In this document: piece after piece, positions 8,748 to 16,987 of the stretch
How the letters are laid out: every line of letters begins with the position of its first letter
Position numbering within the stretch: the stretch's first letter is position 1
Assembly: GCA_963843605.1 (NCBI GenBank)
Contig: CAWJLA010000001.1
Coordinates: forward strand, 1,674,001-1,738,000
Reading direction: 5' to 3'
Origin: FEN-1297 sp963843605
GTDB lineage: Bacteria; Bacteroidota; Ignavibacteria; Ignavibacteriales; Ignavibacteriaceae
DNA: 64,000 nt
Position numbers and translations under genes: made by a program
Notes under the pieces: model-generated
Databases searched by the model: none
What the model was told of the DNA's origin: nothing
Seen by the model: the letters and a program-made list of their open reading frames with translations, nothing else

Positions 8748-10658
8748 TTATATGTTTTTTATTTGCGTATACCAATCGCTCGATTGCTCAAGCATTTTAT
8801 TGATTGTGTTTACAAGTCTGTGAGGATCGGTTAAACTTCCGTCAATCAACAATGCGGACTCATATAATTCCTCAACTACATTTGTAATGTATTCATCATT
8901 GGAATCTGCTTTGAATACTTTCAAAAGATTCCTAACTAGTTTGTGATTCTTATTTATTTCGAAGATTTTTTTCTGCGGTCCCATGTCTTTGTTGGTCATT
9001 CGTAGAATTTTCTGCATAGAGGAAGACATACTATCGTCGGGATTTATTAAAATCGCCGGACTTCCGGATAACCGCTGTGATTCCCTGACTTCAACTACTT
9101 TATCTCCAAGAATTTCTTTAACCCTGGAAAGCAGGCTGTCGAAATGCTTTTTGTCATCCTTGCTTAATTCTTCAGGCTTTTCTTTATTTTCTTCGGTATC
9201 GCCGTACTTTTCTATATTTTTTAAGTCGGCATTATCAACCGATTTTAATTCGTAATCTTTATATTTTCTTACCGAGCTCAAAACAAACTCATCAAGAGGA
9301 TCGTATAGATATAAAACCTCGAGCTCTTTGTTCTTAAAGATTTCAAGATGCGGATCCTGATCAATAGCTTCGCGGCTGCTGCCGAAGGCATAATAAATTT
9401 CTTTCTGATCTTTCTTAAATCTTGACACATAATCTTCGAAAGATGTAAGCTCATCTGCATTTGCATTTTTTGAAGAATTGAACCTTAAAAGCTGATTAAA
9501 CTTTTCTGTGTTTGTAAAATCCGAATAACCCAGTTTAAAATATCGTCCGTGTTCTTTCCAGAATTCCGCGTATTTTGCCGGATCATCGGCAGCTTTCTTT
9601 ATTAGGTAAGAAAGGACCTGGCTCGTAATGTTCTGGGAAATCTTATTAAATATTATATTTTCCTGTAGTGTTTCCCTCGAAATGTTCAGCGGCAGGTCTT
9701 CAGAATCAACAACACCCTTTACAAAGCTCAAATATTCGGAGAGAAGATCCTTGTTCTTATGCTGTATTAAAACTCTTCGAACATACAGATCCAGGCCGTA
9801 ATCTTCCCTGTTCATTCCGAAGAAATCAAAATTCTTTTTGGGTATAAACAGTAGTGCATTAAATTGGATCGGTGCATCAACCGTAACATGAATTACGTCC
9901 GCCGGGTCCTCCGTATCGTAAGTTAAAAATTTGTAGAACTCATTATACTGCTCCTGTTTTACCTGGCTTTTGGGTTCTCTCCACAATGCCGCGACTGTAT
10001 TTATTTTTTCGCTTCCGAGATAGATTGGGAATGATATAAAATTGGAATGTTTTTTTATGATAGTTTCCAACCTGTATTTTTCTGCAAATTCTTTTTGCTC
10101 TTCTTTTAAATGTATTTCTATGGTGGTTCCGCGTTTAACCTCACCGTTTAATTCCGTGATAACAAAATCACCCAATCCGTCGGATCTCCATTCGACCGCG
10201 GGCTCGTCTTTTTTAAATGATTTTGTTTTAATAATAACTTCATCTGCAACCATAAATACAGAATAAAAACCTACACCGAACTTTCCTATAATATTGTTAG
10301 CATCCGATTTATTTTCAGAGAGCTGTTTTAAGAATTCGGCTGAGCCGGATTTTGCTATTGTTCCTATATTCTTAACCAACTCGTCCTGAGTCATACCAAT
10401 ACCGGTATCCGAAACGGTTATTAATTTTTTCTTTTCATCGAAATCAACTTTTATTTCTGCGGGTAAATCCGAATCGATAATTTCAGACCCTCTGGTAGAC
10501 TCAAACCTTATTTTATCCAAAGCATCCGAAGCGTTGGAGATTAATTCTCTCAGGAATATTTCCCTGCTGGTGTATAACGAATGGACCAGTATATCAAGTA
10601 ATTGCTTTACTTCCGCTTTAAATTTATATTTTTTTGTCGTTGATTGTTCGGTACTCAT
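8748..10658 (-). CDS. htpG: Molecular chaperone HtpG (Hsp90)
   Basis: This 636-residue protein matches bacterial Hsp90 over its full length. The N-terminal GHKL ATPase shows ELISNASDALDKIRF (N box, about 38-52), SDTGIGMT and GKFGVGFYS. The middle domain has INTVAALWREPKSQV and GVVDSEDLPLNISRETLQ, and the C-terminal dimerisation domain follows. A GGAGAA Shine-Dalgarno sequence lies upstream of the ATG. It acts in the cytoplasm on late folding intermediates. It sits 53 bp after dnaJ and ahead of clpB in the same direction, so it is part of the heat-shock cluster. Confidence 0.97.
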   Translation of the reverse strand: MSTEQSTTKKYKFKAEVKQLLDILVHSLYTSREIFLRELISNASDALDKIRFESTRGSEIIDSDLPAEIKVDFDEKKKLITVSDTGIGMTQDELVKNIGTIAKSGSAEFLKQLSENKSDANNIIGKFGVGFYSVFMVADEVIIKTKSFKKDEPAVEWRSDGLGDFVITELNGEVKRGTTIEIHLKEEQKEFAEKYRLETIIKKHSNFISFPIYLGSEKINTVAALWREPKSQVKQEQYNEFYKFLTYDTEDPADVIHVTVDAPIQFNALLFIPKKNFDFFGMNREDYGLDLYVRRVLIQHKNKDLLSEYLSFVKGVVDSEDLPLNISRETLQENIIFNKISQNITSQVLSYLIKKAADDPAKYAEFWKEHGRYFKLGYSDFTNTEKFNQLLRFNSSKNANADELTSFEDYVSRFKKDQKEIYYAFGSSREAIDQDPHLEIFKNKELEVLYLYDPLDEFVLSSVRKYKDYELKSVDNADLKNIEKYGDTEENKEKPEELSKDDKKHFDSLLSRVKEILGDKVVEVRESQRLSGSPAILINPDDSMSSSMQKILRMTNKDMGPQKKIFEINKNHKLVRNLLKVFKADSNDEYITNVVEELYESALLIDGSLTDPHRLVNTINKMLEQSSDWYTQIKNI

Positions 10659-10711
10659 AAATCGTTCTCCATATTTTGATAAAGAAAATAAATTATCGTA
10701 GTTAAAAATTG

Positions 10712-11650
10712 TTATTTGTTTCTTAGCGATGCTAATTTTTCAAAAAGCTTCTTCTCGTCCGAATTTAGCTTTTTAGGTATTTGAATTAAAACTCTTATGT
10801 ACAGGTCTCCTCTTTTGGACGTATTATGTTTAATGGGGAAGCCCAGGTTTTTTAATTTAAGAAGTTTACCGTTATCGGTTTCGGGAGGGATCGTCAATTT
10901 TACTTTTTTAAGGTCTAAGGTTTTTATTTCTACTTTGCCTCCCAGTATTGCAGTATAAAGATCCAGATCAAGATTATAATATAGATCGTCATCTTTAACT
11001 TCGAAGAAAGGATGATCTAATATATGGGCAGTTAGATAAAGATCCCCTCTTTCTCCTCCGTGTTTTCCCGAAGCTCCCTGGTCCTTTAATCTTAAACGCA
11101 GACCCTCTTTTGTTCCCTGCAAGATTTTTATTTTTAGTTTTCTTCCGTCAACGCTTATCTGTCTTTCGGCTCCGTTAAAAGCTTCTTCCAGAGTTATATT
11201 GATGTTTGCTTCGTAGTCGCTTCCTTTTTGAGCTTTGTCGAAAATACTTCCGCCCCCTTGCCGCGAGCGTCCGCCGAAAAAGCTTTCAAAGAAATCAGAA
11301 AAGCCTCCGATATTTCCGAAAAGATCTCCAAGGTCGCCGGAAAAATTGAAATTTCCTCCGCCTTGTTTTCCTGATTGATACTGCCTGAACCAGTCATTCG
11401 CGTTTGCATTGCCGGCAGTTTGATAATTTTTCCAATTTGCGCCGAGCTGATCGTATTTCTTCCTTTTTTCAGGATTGCTCAAAACTTCATTTGCTTCAGT
11501 AACTTCTTTAAATTTTTCCTCAGCTTGCTTATTGTCCGGGTTTTTATCAGGATGATATTTCTTCGCGAGTTGCCTGTAGGCCTTTTTTATTTCCTCGGTA
11601 GTAGCATTTTTATCGACACCCAGTATTTGATAATAGTCTTTAAATTCCAT
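10712..11650 (-). CDS. DnaJ-type co-chaperone without zinc finger (CbpA-like)
   Basis: The protein has about 312 residues. An N-terminal J domain (3-70) carries the HPD motif (about 33-35), followed by a Gly/Phe-rich linker (about 85-140, with FGNIGGFSDFFESFFGG) and a C-terminal substrate-binding domain of two beta-sandwiches. The CxxCxGxG zinc-finger repeats of classical DnaJ are absent, so this is a class B protein like CbpA. It stimulates DnaK ATPase. The ATG at 11650 is chosen over the TTG one codon upstream. It lies between hsp20 and htpG, with a strong hairpin ahead of it. Confidence 0.93.
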   Translation of the reverse strand: MEFKDYYQILGVDKNATTEEIKKAYRQLAKKYHPDKNPDNKQAEEKFKEVTEANEVLSNPEKRKKYDQLGANWKNYQTAGNANANDWFRQYQSGKQGGGNFNFSGDLGDLFGNIGGFSDFFESFFGGRSRQGGGSIFDKAQKGSDYEANINITLEEAFNGAERQISVDGRKLKIKILQGTKEGLRLRLKDQGASGKHGGERGDLYLTAHILDHPFFEVKDDDLYYNLDLDLYTAILGGKVEIKTLDLKKVKLTIPPETDNGKLLKLKNLGFPIKHNTSKRGDLYIRVLIQIPKKLNSDEKKLFEKLASLRNK

Positions 11651-11707
11651 CAATATAATCCTTTTCGTTTGCCAATCTTTTAAGAAATTATTTCTAATAA
11701 TTTAAAT

Positions 11708-11738
11708 GAAAAGGGTAACTTTTCCAGCTACCCTTTTC
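11708..11738 (-). terminator. Hairpin between hsp20 and dnaJ
   Basis: GAAAAGGGTA and TACCCTTTTC form a perfect 10-bp stem around an 11-base loop, in the gap between the hsp20 stop and the dnaJ start. Read on the minus strand the 3' arm ends CCCTTTTC and an A/T-rich stretch follows, so it can act as a leaky terminator or a 3' RNA stabiliser that keeps hsp20 more abundant than the downstream genes. Confidence 0.6.
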
Positions 11739-11766
11739 AAAAATAAATATACCGGCAACAGAGAAA

Positions 11767-12231
11767 TTATTTTATCTTAATCGGGATTTCTTTCGGTTTC
11801 GCTTCTTCGGCTTTTGGAACAGTTATTATCAACTGGCCGTCTAAGAATTCTGCTTCTATTTTATCTTCACGTATTTTAGCCGGCAAAGAAAACGATCTAA
11901 AGTATTTTCCGTATGCTCTTTCTACACGATGATATTTCGATTCCGAAGTTTCCTTCTCTTGTTTTCTTTCGCCGCTTATAATCAACTGTCCTTCCGAAAA
12001 AGAAATTTTTACATCTTCTTTCTTTACTCCCGGCAGATCAAGTCGCAAACTGTAATTGTCTTTATTCTCTGATATATCTGTCAAAGGCATCCATACTGCA
12101 TTTTCATACTCTTCTTCATCCGGACTTGATTCTGTTAAACCGAATCTGTTTCCCAGCGAATTAAACAACCTATTAAATTCGCGTTCAACATTTAACAACT
12201 CTCTCGTTGGGTTCCACTTTATTAGTGTCAT
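11767..12231 (-). CDS. Small heat-shock protein, Hsp20/alpha-crystallin family
   Basis: This 154-residue protein has an alpha-crystallin domain (about 45-140) with the typical LRLDLPGVKKEDVKISFSEGQLIISGER and YGKYFRSFSLPAKIREDKIEAEFLDGQLIITVPK blocks. The C-terminal IPIKIK gives the I-x-I anchor used for oligomerisation. It is an ATP-independent holdase in the cytoplasm. An AAGGAGG Shine-Dalgarno sequence at 12240-12247, 8 bases before the ATG, is one of the best in the window and fits a highly expressed protein. It is the first gene of the chaperone cluster. Confidence 0.96.
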   Translation of the reverse strand: MTLIKWNPTRELLNVEREFNRLFNSLGNRFGLTESSPDEEEYENAVWMPLTDISENKDNYSLRLDLPGVKKEDVKISFSEGQLIISGERKQEKETSESKYHRVERAYGKYFRSFSLPAKIREDKIEAEFLDGQLIITVPKAEEAKPKEIPIKIK

Positions 12232-12615
12232 TTTCTTTTCCTCCTTCTTTTAACTAATTACTTATAAACAATTTAGTTTAGAAAGTTTTTATCATTCTTT
12301 TTTTCACATTATATTAAATCAACTAATATGCCACGGCCGACAAAGAGACCGTAACGTGTTGTAATATTATAACTTACAGCAATACATCAGCATTTTTATT
12401 GATGTGACAATATGGCAGATCAATTGACGTTCTTGAAGTGCTGATTAAATATTTGGCAATTAATATGTCATTTGTGAAGTATATTCTTTATTAAACGGAA
12501 ATTTAGTTTATATGTTTCCCCTGTTGTCAATTACATTAGTGTGATATAGGGTTATTTAAATGGATTGAGAATAGAGAGATTATTAGTTAAGTTTACACAC
12601 TTTAAAAGAAATTTT
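12232..12615. promoter_or_regulatory. Divergent intergenic region between hsp20 and mnmE
   Basis: This 384-bp gap separates the minus-strand chaperone cluster from plus-strand mnmE and must hold promoters for both. I see a TATAAT on the minus strand near 12313 and a TTGTCA/TATAGG-like pair on the plus strand near 12533-12557, neither convincing. AATTTAGTTTA occurs twice (about 12271 and 12502). No CIRCE element (TTAGCACTC-N9-GAGTGCTAA) was seen, so HrcA control is not indicated. No gene was found. Confidence 0.5.
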
Positions 12616-13992
12616 ATGGCGCAAATTAAAAGAGATGTAAATCTTTTTGAAGATACAATAGTCGCCCTGGCAACTCCATCCGGAATAGGTGCAATTTCCG
12701 TCATCAGGATAAGCGGACCTGATTCATTCGATGCCATAGATACAATATTTGAGGGCAAAATCAAAATTGCGGACGCATCTTCTCATACAATTCATTACGG
12801 TAAAATAATCGACGAAAATGGTTTATTAGTCGACGATGTGCTTGTTTCTGCCTTTCGTAATCCAAATTCATATACCGGAGAAGACAGTATTGAAATAAGT
12901 ACACATGGCAGTCCATTTATTGTAAAAAGAATTATTGAAATTCTGTTAGATAAAAACGTCCGGATGGCAGAACCCGGTGAATTTACAAAAAGAGCTTTTT
13001 TAAATGGAAGAATAGACTTAGCCCAAGCCGAAGCCGTTGTAGATGTTATTAATTCCAGCACTGAAGCTTCATTGAGAGGGGCGAGAAATCAGCTTGACGG
13101 ACTGCTGTCCGCAAAGGTAAATGATTTAAGATCATCCTTGATAAACGCTTCTTCGTTCGTTGAGCTTGAATTAGATTTTGCAGAAGAAAACCTTGAGTTT
13201 ATTGGTCATAAAGAACTGATGAATAGGGTAGACAAAATAATCGGTGAATTAAATGCTTTATTAAAAACATATTCTTTCGGAAGAGTAATCCGGGATGGTG
13301 TAAATGTCGCCCTTGTTGGAAAACCCAACGTAGGTAAATCATCATTACTTAATTTTCTACTCAAAGAATCGCGAGCAATTGTGAGTCATATTCCCGGAAC
13401 AACTCGCGATATTATTCGGGAAGAAGTTTCAATCAATGGTATATTATACAGACTTTTTGATACAGCCGGGATAAGATTAGCAAATGATGAGATTGAAAAA
13501 GAAGGCATACTAAGAAGCAGATCTGCAGTTAAAAATGCGGATGCGGTTATTTTTATTAATGATGTTGAGCATGGTATAGCCGAAGACTTAAAAGAAGAGC
13601 TTGGTTTTATAACAGAAACTGATAAAATAATTACAGTGGTAAATAAAATTGATACGATAGAACACCGGGAAATAAATGCAGATGTCCTAATTTCTGCAAA
13701 GACAGGCGAAGGAATCGAAAATCTCTTTAATAAACTAAAAAATGCTGCTCTTGGAACTGTTAATTATAGTGAGAAATCAGCTATCGTTTCTAATGCACGG
13801 CACTATCACTGCTTGAAAAAAGCTCTATCAGCACTTATGGAAGCCAAAGAAGCAATACTGCAGCAGTTAAGCGGCGAGTTTATAGCCGTTGATTTACGTA
13901 ACGCCGAAGGGAGCCTTGGTGAGATTATCGGAGAAGTGACAAGTGATGATATATTGAACAATATCTTTACGAAATTTTGTATTGGGAAATAG
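12616..13992 (+). CDS. mnmE: tRNA-modifying GTPase MnmE
   Basis: This 458-residue protein starts at the ATG at 12616 (MAQIKRDVNLFEDTIVALATP); a longer TTG-initiated frame adds 17 residues unlike the family. It has an N-terminal formyl-tetrahydrofolate-binding TrmE domain (AISVIRISGP; GEFTKRAFLNGRIDLAQAEAV), a helical domain, an inserted G domain (P-loop GKPNVGKSS; DTAGIR; NKID) and the C-terminal FCIGK ending with the conserved C-x-G-K. With MnmG it makes the cmnm5 modification of U34 in certain tRNAs. This gene is intact, whereas its partner mnmG just downstream is disrupted. Confidence 0.97.
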   Translation: MAQIKRDVNLFEDTIVALATPSGIGAISVIRISGPDSFDAIDTIFEGKIKIADASSHTIHYGKIIDENGLLVDDVLVSAFRNPNSYTGEDSIEISTHGSPFIVKRIIEILLDKNVRMAEPGEFTKRAFLNGRIDLAQAEAVVDVINSSTEASLRGARNQLDGLLSAKVNDLRSSLINASSFVELELDFAEENLEFIGHKELMNRVDKIIGELNALLKTYSFGRVIRDGVNVALVGKPNVGKSSLLNFLLKESRAIVSHIPGTTRDIIREEVSINGILYRLFDTAGIRLANDEIEKEGILRSRSAVKNADAVIFINDVEHGIAEDLKEELGFITETDKIITVVNKIDTIEHREINADVLISAKTGEGIENLFNKLKNAALGTVNYSEKSAIVSNARHYHCLKKALSALMEAKEAILQQLSGEFIAVDLRNAEGSLGEIIGEVTSDDILNNIFTKFCIGK

Positions 13993-13995
13993 TTG

Positions 13996-14011
13996 TGTTT
14001 CACGTGGAACT
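13996..14011. promoter_or_regulatory. parS-like site 1
   Basis: TGTTTCACGTGGAACT matches the widely conserved ParB-binding parS 16-mer (TGTTtCACGTGgAACA type) at all but the last base. It begins 4 bp after the mnmE stop codon. ParB loaded here would nucleate the partition complex. Confidence 0.7.
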
Positions 14012-14084
14012 TGCGATTTGATCGTGAGCAGTTTGATGCGGGCCGTTAGTGGCTGATTGCCAATCTAAGAAGGTTGGTAACTGG

Positions 14085-14105
14085 CCGCTGAGCTTGTCGA
14101 AGCGG
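14085..14105. repeat. REP-like palindrome
   Basis: Arms CCGCT and AGCGG flank GAGCTTGTCGA, giving the GCTTCGACAAGCTCAGC type of extragenic palindrome that is scattered through many bacterial genomes. It lies between parS-like sites 1 and 2. Only one copy is seen in this window. Confidence 0.5.
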
Positions 14106-14310
14106 TATAGCGGCTGTATGCTATCGTGTTGGTAGCTGACGGAATTTGTTGCAAGGTATCATTGTTTTAAGATGCGGTTGAGCGTCTCGAAACCGGCGTG
14201 ATCTGAAAAATTTAGCTGGAATAGTTTGTTGATTGCTGTTGACCTTACATGCAGATATTAAAAACTATGTGCCCTGAATTTTCGAATTTTTAGTGGTTAT
14301 TTAACTAGCT

Positions 14311-14326
14311 TGTTCCACGTGGAACA
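14311..14326. promoter_or_regulatory. parS-like site 2 (perfect palindrome)
   Basis: TGTTCCACGTGGAACA is a perfect 16-bp palindrome with the CACGTG core of parS and differs from the Bacillus-type TGTTCCACGTGAAACA at one base. It lies 68 bp upstream of mnmG. It is the strongest of the three candidates. Confidence 0.85.
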
Positions 14327-14365
14327 TGATTTGACATAAAAAATATATATCAAGGAATGAAAAAA

Positions 14366-14381
14366 TGTTCCACATGAAACG
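14366..14381. promoter_or_regulatory. parS-like site 3 (degenerate)
   Basis: TGTTCCACATGAAACG matches TGTTCCACGTGAAACA at 14 of 16 positions; the core is CACATG rather than CACGTG. It lies 12 bp upstream of the mnmG ATG. The region just downstream has indels, so the mismatches could be sequence errors. Confidence 0.5.
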
Positions 14382-14393
14382 TGGGAAAGTATA

Positions 14394-16279
14394 ATGAAAT
14401 ATTTTGACATCGTTGTTGTAGGCGGAGGTCATGCAGGAGTTGAGGCTGCATGTGCAGGTGCAAATATGGGTTGTTCTGTGGGGTTGGTTACTATGGATCG
14501 ATATGCTATGGGCAGGATGTCATGTAATCCGGCAATTGGCGGAACTGCGAAAGGGCATTTGGTAAGAGAGATTGATGCCCTTGGGGGAATGATGGGAAAA
14601 ATTGCGGATCGGACGGGTATTCAGTTCAGAATGCTGAACAAGTCGAAAGGTCCGGCCGTGTGGTCACCAAGATGTCAGTCAGATAGAAAATTATATTCAG
14701 AGGAAGCTTATCTGGTTGTATCCTCAACTCCTAATTTAGAAATTGTTGAAGCTTCGGCTGTTGAAGTAATTGTCGAGAATAAAAACGTAAAAGGAATACG
14801 AACTGCCGACGGTGGTCAAATCTTGTGCTCGGCACTAGTTTTATCATCGGGGACTTTTCTTAATGGTCTTATGCATACCGGTCTGAATTCTACCGTAGGC
14901 GGAAGATATGGAGAAAAACCTGCGCTCGGTATTACAGAATCGCTTGCAAAATTAGGCTTTGAATCTGGCAGATTGAAAACAGGTACACCTCCCAGGTTAC
15001 AAAAGGATTCTATCAACTGGGATATTCTTGAAGAACAGCCGGGAGATGAAAATCCTCAACCATTCTCTCACCAGACTGATATGATCGAATTTCCAGAACT
15101 GCCTCAAGCTCAGTTGCTATATTACATCTACAGAGCGAAGAAGTACACAAGATACTCGAAAAAGGATTTCGGTGATTCCCCTATGTTCACTGGAAGAATA
15201 AAAGGTATAGGTCCCCGGTACTGTCCTTCAATTGAAGATAAGATTGTTCAGATTTGCAGATAAAAACGCATCAGCTATTTCTTGAGCCGGAAGGCTTAGA
15301 TAGCAATTTAATCTATCTTAACGGATTTTCTTCATCGCTTCCGGCAGATATACAATTTGAAGCTTTGCATAAAATTAAGGGATTGGAAGAAGTGTGAAAT
15401 GGTACGTCCTGGTTACGCCGTAGAATATGATTTCTTTCCGCCTCACCAAGTTGATTTAACCCTTGAAACAAAATTGATTAAAGGATTATATTTTGCCGGG
15501 CAGATTAACGGCACATCGGGTTATGAAGAAGCTGCTGCTCAAGGACTAATTGCCGGGATAAATGCAGCGGCAAAAATACAAGGTAAGCATGAGTTTGTTC
15601 TTAAAAGAAGCGAGGCATATATAGGGGTTTTGATTGATGATCTTGTTAATAAATCTACCGAGGAGCCATACAGGATGTTTACTTCCCGAGCAGAACACCG
15701 GCTGCTGCTGCGACAAGATAATGCGGACAGAAGACTGACAAGCTTCGGGACTTATTATGGATTAGTGCCGGATGAGATAAATAAAAAGGTACAGAGTAAA
15801 GCAAATCTAATTAATCAGAGGAGTTGATCTGTTTAATAATCTAAAGCTTCATGCGTAGAGATATTAATCCATTCTTAAAATCAAAAGGATCTTCCGGAAA
15901 TAGATTCGGCAGAAACAATTTCCAAATTCTGTAAACGTCCGGAGCTAAATTTAAAAGAATTAATTTCGATAAACGGAAATGAAAAAATTTCAGAAGTAAA
16001 AGAAATATTAAAAAATGAAAAAGCACTGGAACAGATAGAGATAGAATTAAAATACGAAGGATATATTAAAAGGCAGTTTGAAACCGTTGAACAGTTTGGA
16101 AAAATATGAATGAGACAAAAATTCCTTTAACATTAAATTATTTAATATTAAAATCTTTATCCACGGAAGGTAGGGAAAAGCTTAATAAAGTCAAACCGCG
16201 TTCTATCGGACAGGCATCCAGAATATCAGGGGTTACACCTTCAGATATTTCTATTTTATTGGTATATTTGAAAAACTAA
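14394..16279 (+). pseudogene. mnmG: mnmG (gidA), disrupted by multiple indels
   Basis: The whole MnmG sequence can be followed but only by changing frame repeatedly. The FAD-binding N-terminus (VVVGGGHAGVEAA), the RMSCNPAIGG motif, GTFLNG and GRLKTGTPPRL are intact up to about 15110. Extra bases at 15114, 15136 and 15170 then cancel one another: once they are removed the text reads CYITSTEEEVHKILEKGFGDSPMF, which aligns without gaps to MnmG. Further shifts occur near 15249, 15257, 15393, 15820, 15895 and 16104. The C-terminus (EGYIKRQ, then SIGQASRISGVTPSDISILLVYL) is recognisable and ends at 16279. MnmG is the FAD partner of MnmE. Either the gene is dead or this stretch of sequence is poor; I favour the latter. 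Confidence 0.85.
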
Positions 16280-16282
16280 TTA

Positions 16283-16987
16283 ATGAGGGGTTATTTATGG
16301 TTGATGTCCAGGAACAGTACTTCGAAAGAATTACAAGCTTTCTTTTGGGAAAATGGATTTAATCTCGAGACGAATGAAGGTTGAACAGTCTTGCTTATTT
16401 TGCTGAACTTGTGGTTGAAAAAAACGAAAGAGTGAATTTGATCTCGCGCAAGAGATGTAAATTAAATTATTGAAAACCATGTTTTCATTTCATCGTACAT
16501 CACTAAATACATTCCTGAAAAATGTTCTAATTTTCTGGATATAGGTACCGGCGGGGGTTTTCCTGGTATACCGCTTGCAATTATGCGCCCTGAAATGAAA
16601 GGTGTACTTGTTGATTCAACCGGAAAAAAAATTGAGGCTGTAAAAGAATTTATAGATAAACTTGAAATTCAGCAACGTATTGGCCGTAAATGAAAGAGTA
16701 GAAAGCCCGGAATTTATTATGCAGTATACCGATGCTTTCGATCTAATTGTCAGCCGCGCAACAGTTCCTCTAATAATTATGTTTACGATATGCTTTACCG
16801 TTAATAAAAGAAAAAGCATACCTCGCCGTTGTTAAAGGGCGGAGACTTGACCGAGGAATTCAAAAAAGCAGAATTGAAATACAAAGCCTACATAAAAAAA
16901 TCTACCATGTTCGAACTTAATTATAAACCGACTAATGTCAGAAATAAAAAAGGCAAAAAGCTTATTGTACTGGAGCTCCATAAATGA
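16283..16987 (+). pseudogene. rsmG: rsmG (gidB), disrupted by multiple indels
   Basis: This is 16S rRNA (guanine-527-N7)-methyltransferase, traceable in three frames. From ATG 16283 the frame reads through STSKELQAFFWENGFNLETNE, then shifts. LAYFAELVVEKNERVNLISRK follows in another frame, then after a stop the SAM-binding core CSNFLDIGTGGGFPGIPLAIMRP (about 16530-16590). LVDSTGKKIEAVKEF, the DAFDLIVSRAT motif and the C-terminal KKGKKLIVLELHK complete it. Its stop overlaps the murQ ATG (ATGA), so the original operon spacing is preserved. At least four indels occur in about 700 bases. Confidence 0.82.

Larger units (their letters stand above)
13993..14393. other. mnmE-mnmG intergenic region with parS-like sites
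   Basis: This 401-bp gap has no credible ORF and is visibly more G/C-rich than its surroundings between about 14030 and 14220. It contains three parS-like 16-mers and a REP-like palindrome (listed separately). mnmE-mnmG-rsmG-parA-parB clusters lie near the replication origin in many bacteria; parAB is not in this window. Confidence 0.7.

Noticed and set aside
12616..13992. Longer mnmE start at 12565
   Set aside because: The TTG-initiated extension (MRIERLLVKFTHFKRNF) is unlike any MnmE N-terminus; the ATG at 12616 gives the family-typical start.
16157..16164. TTATCCAC, resembling a DnaA box, near the parS-like sites
   Set aside because: It is a single partial match inside mnmG coding sequence; no cluster of DnaA boxes and no AT-rich unwinding element, so an origin is not supported here.
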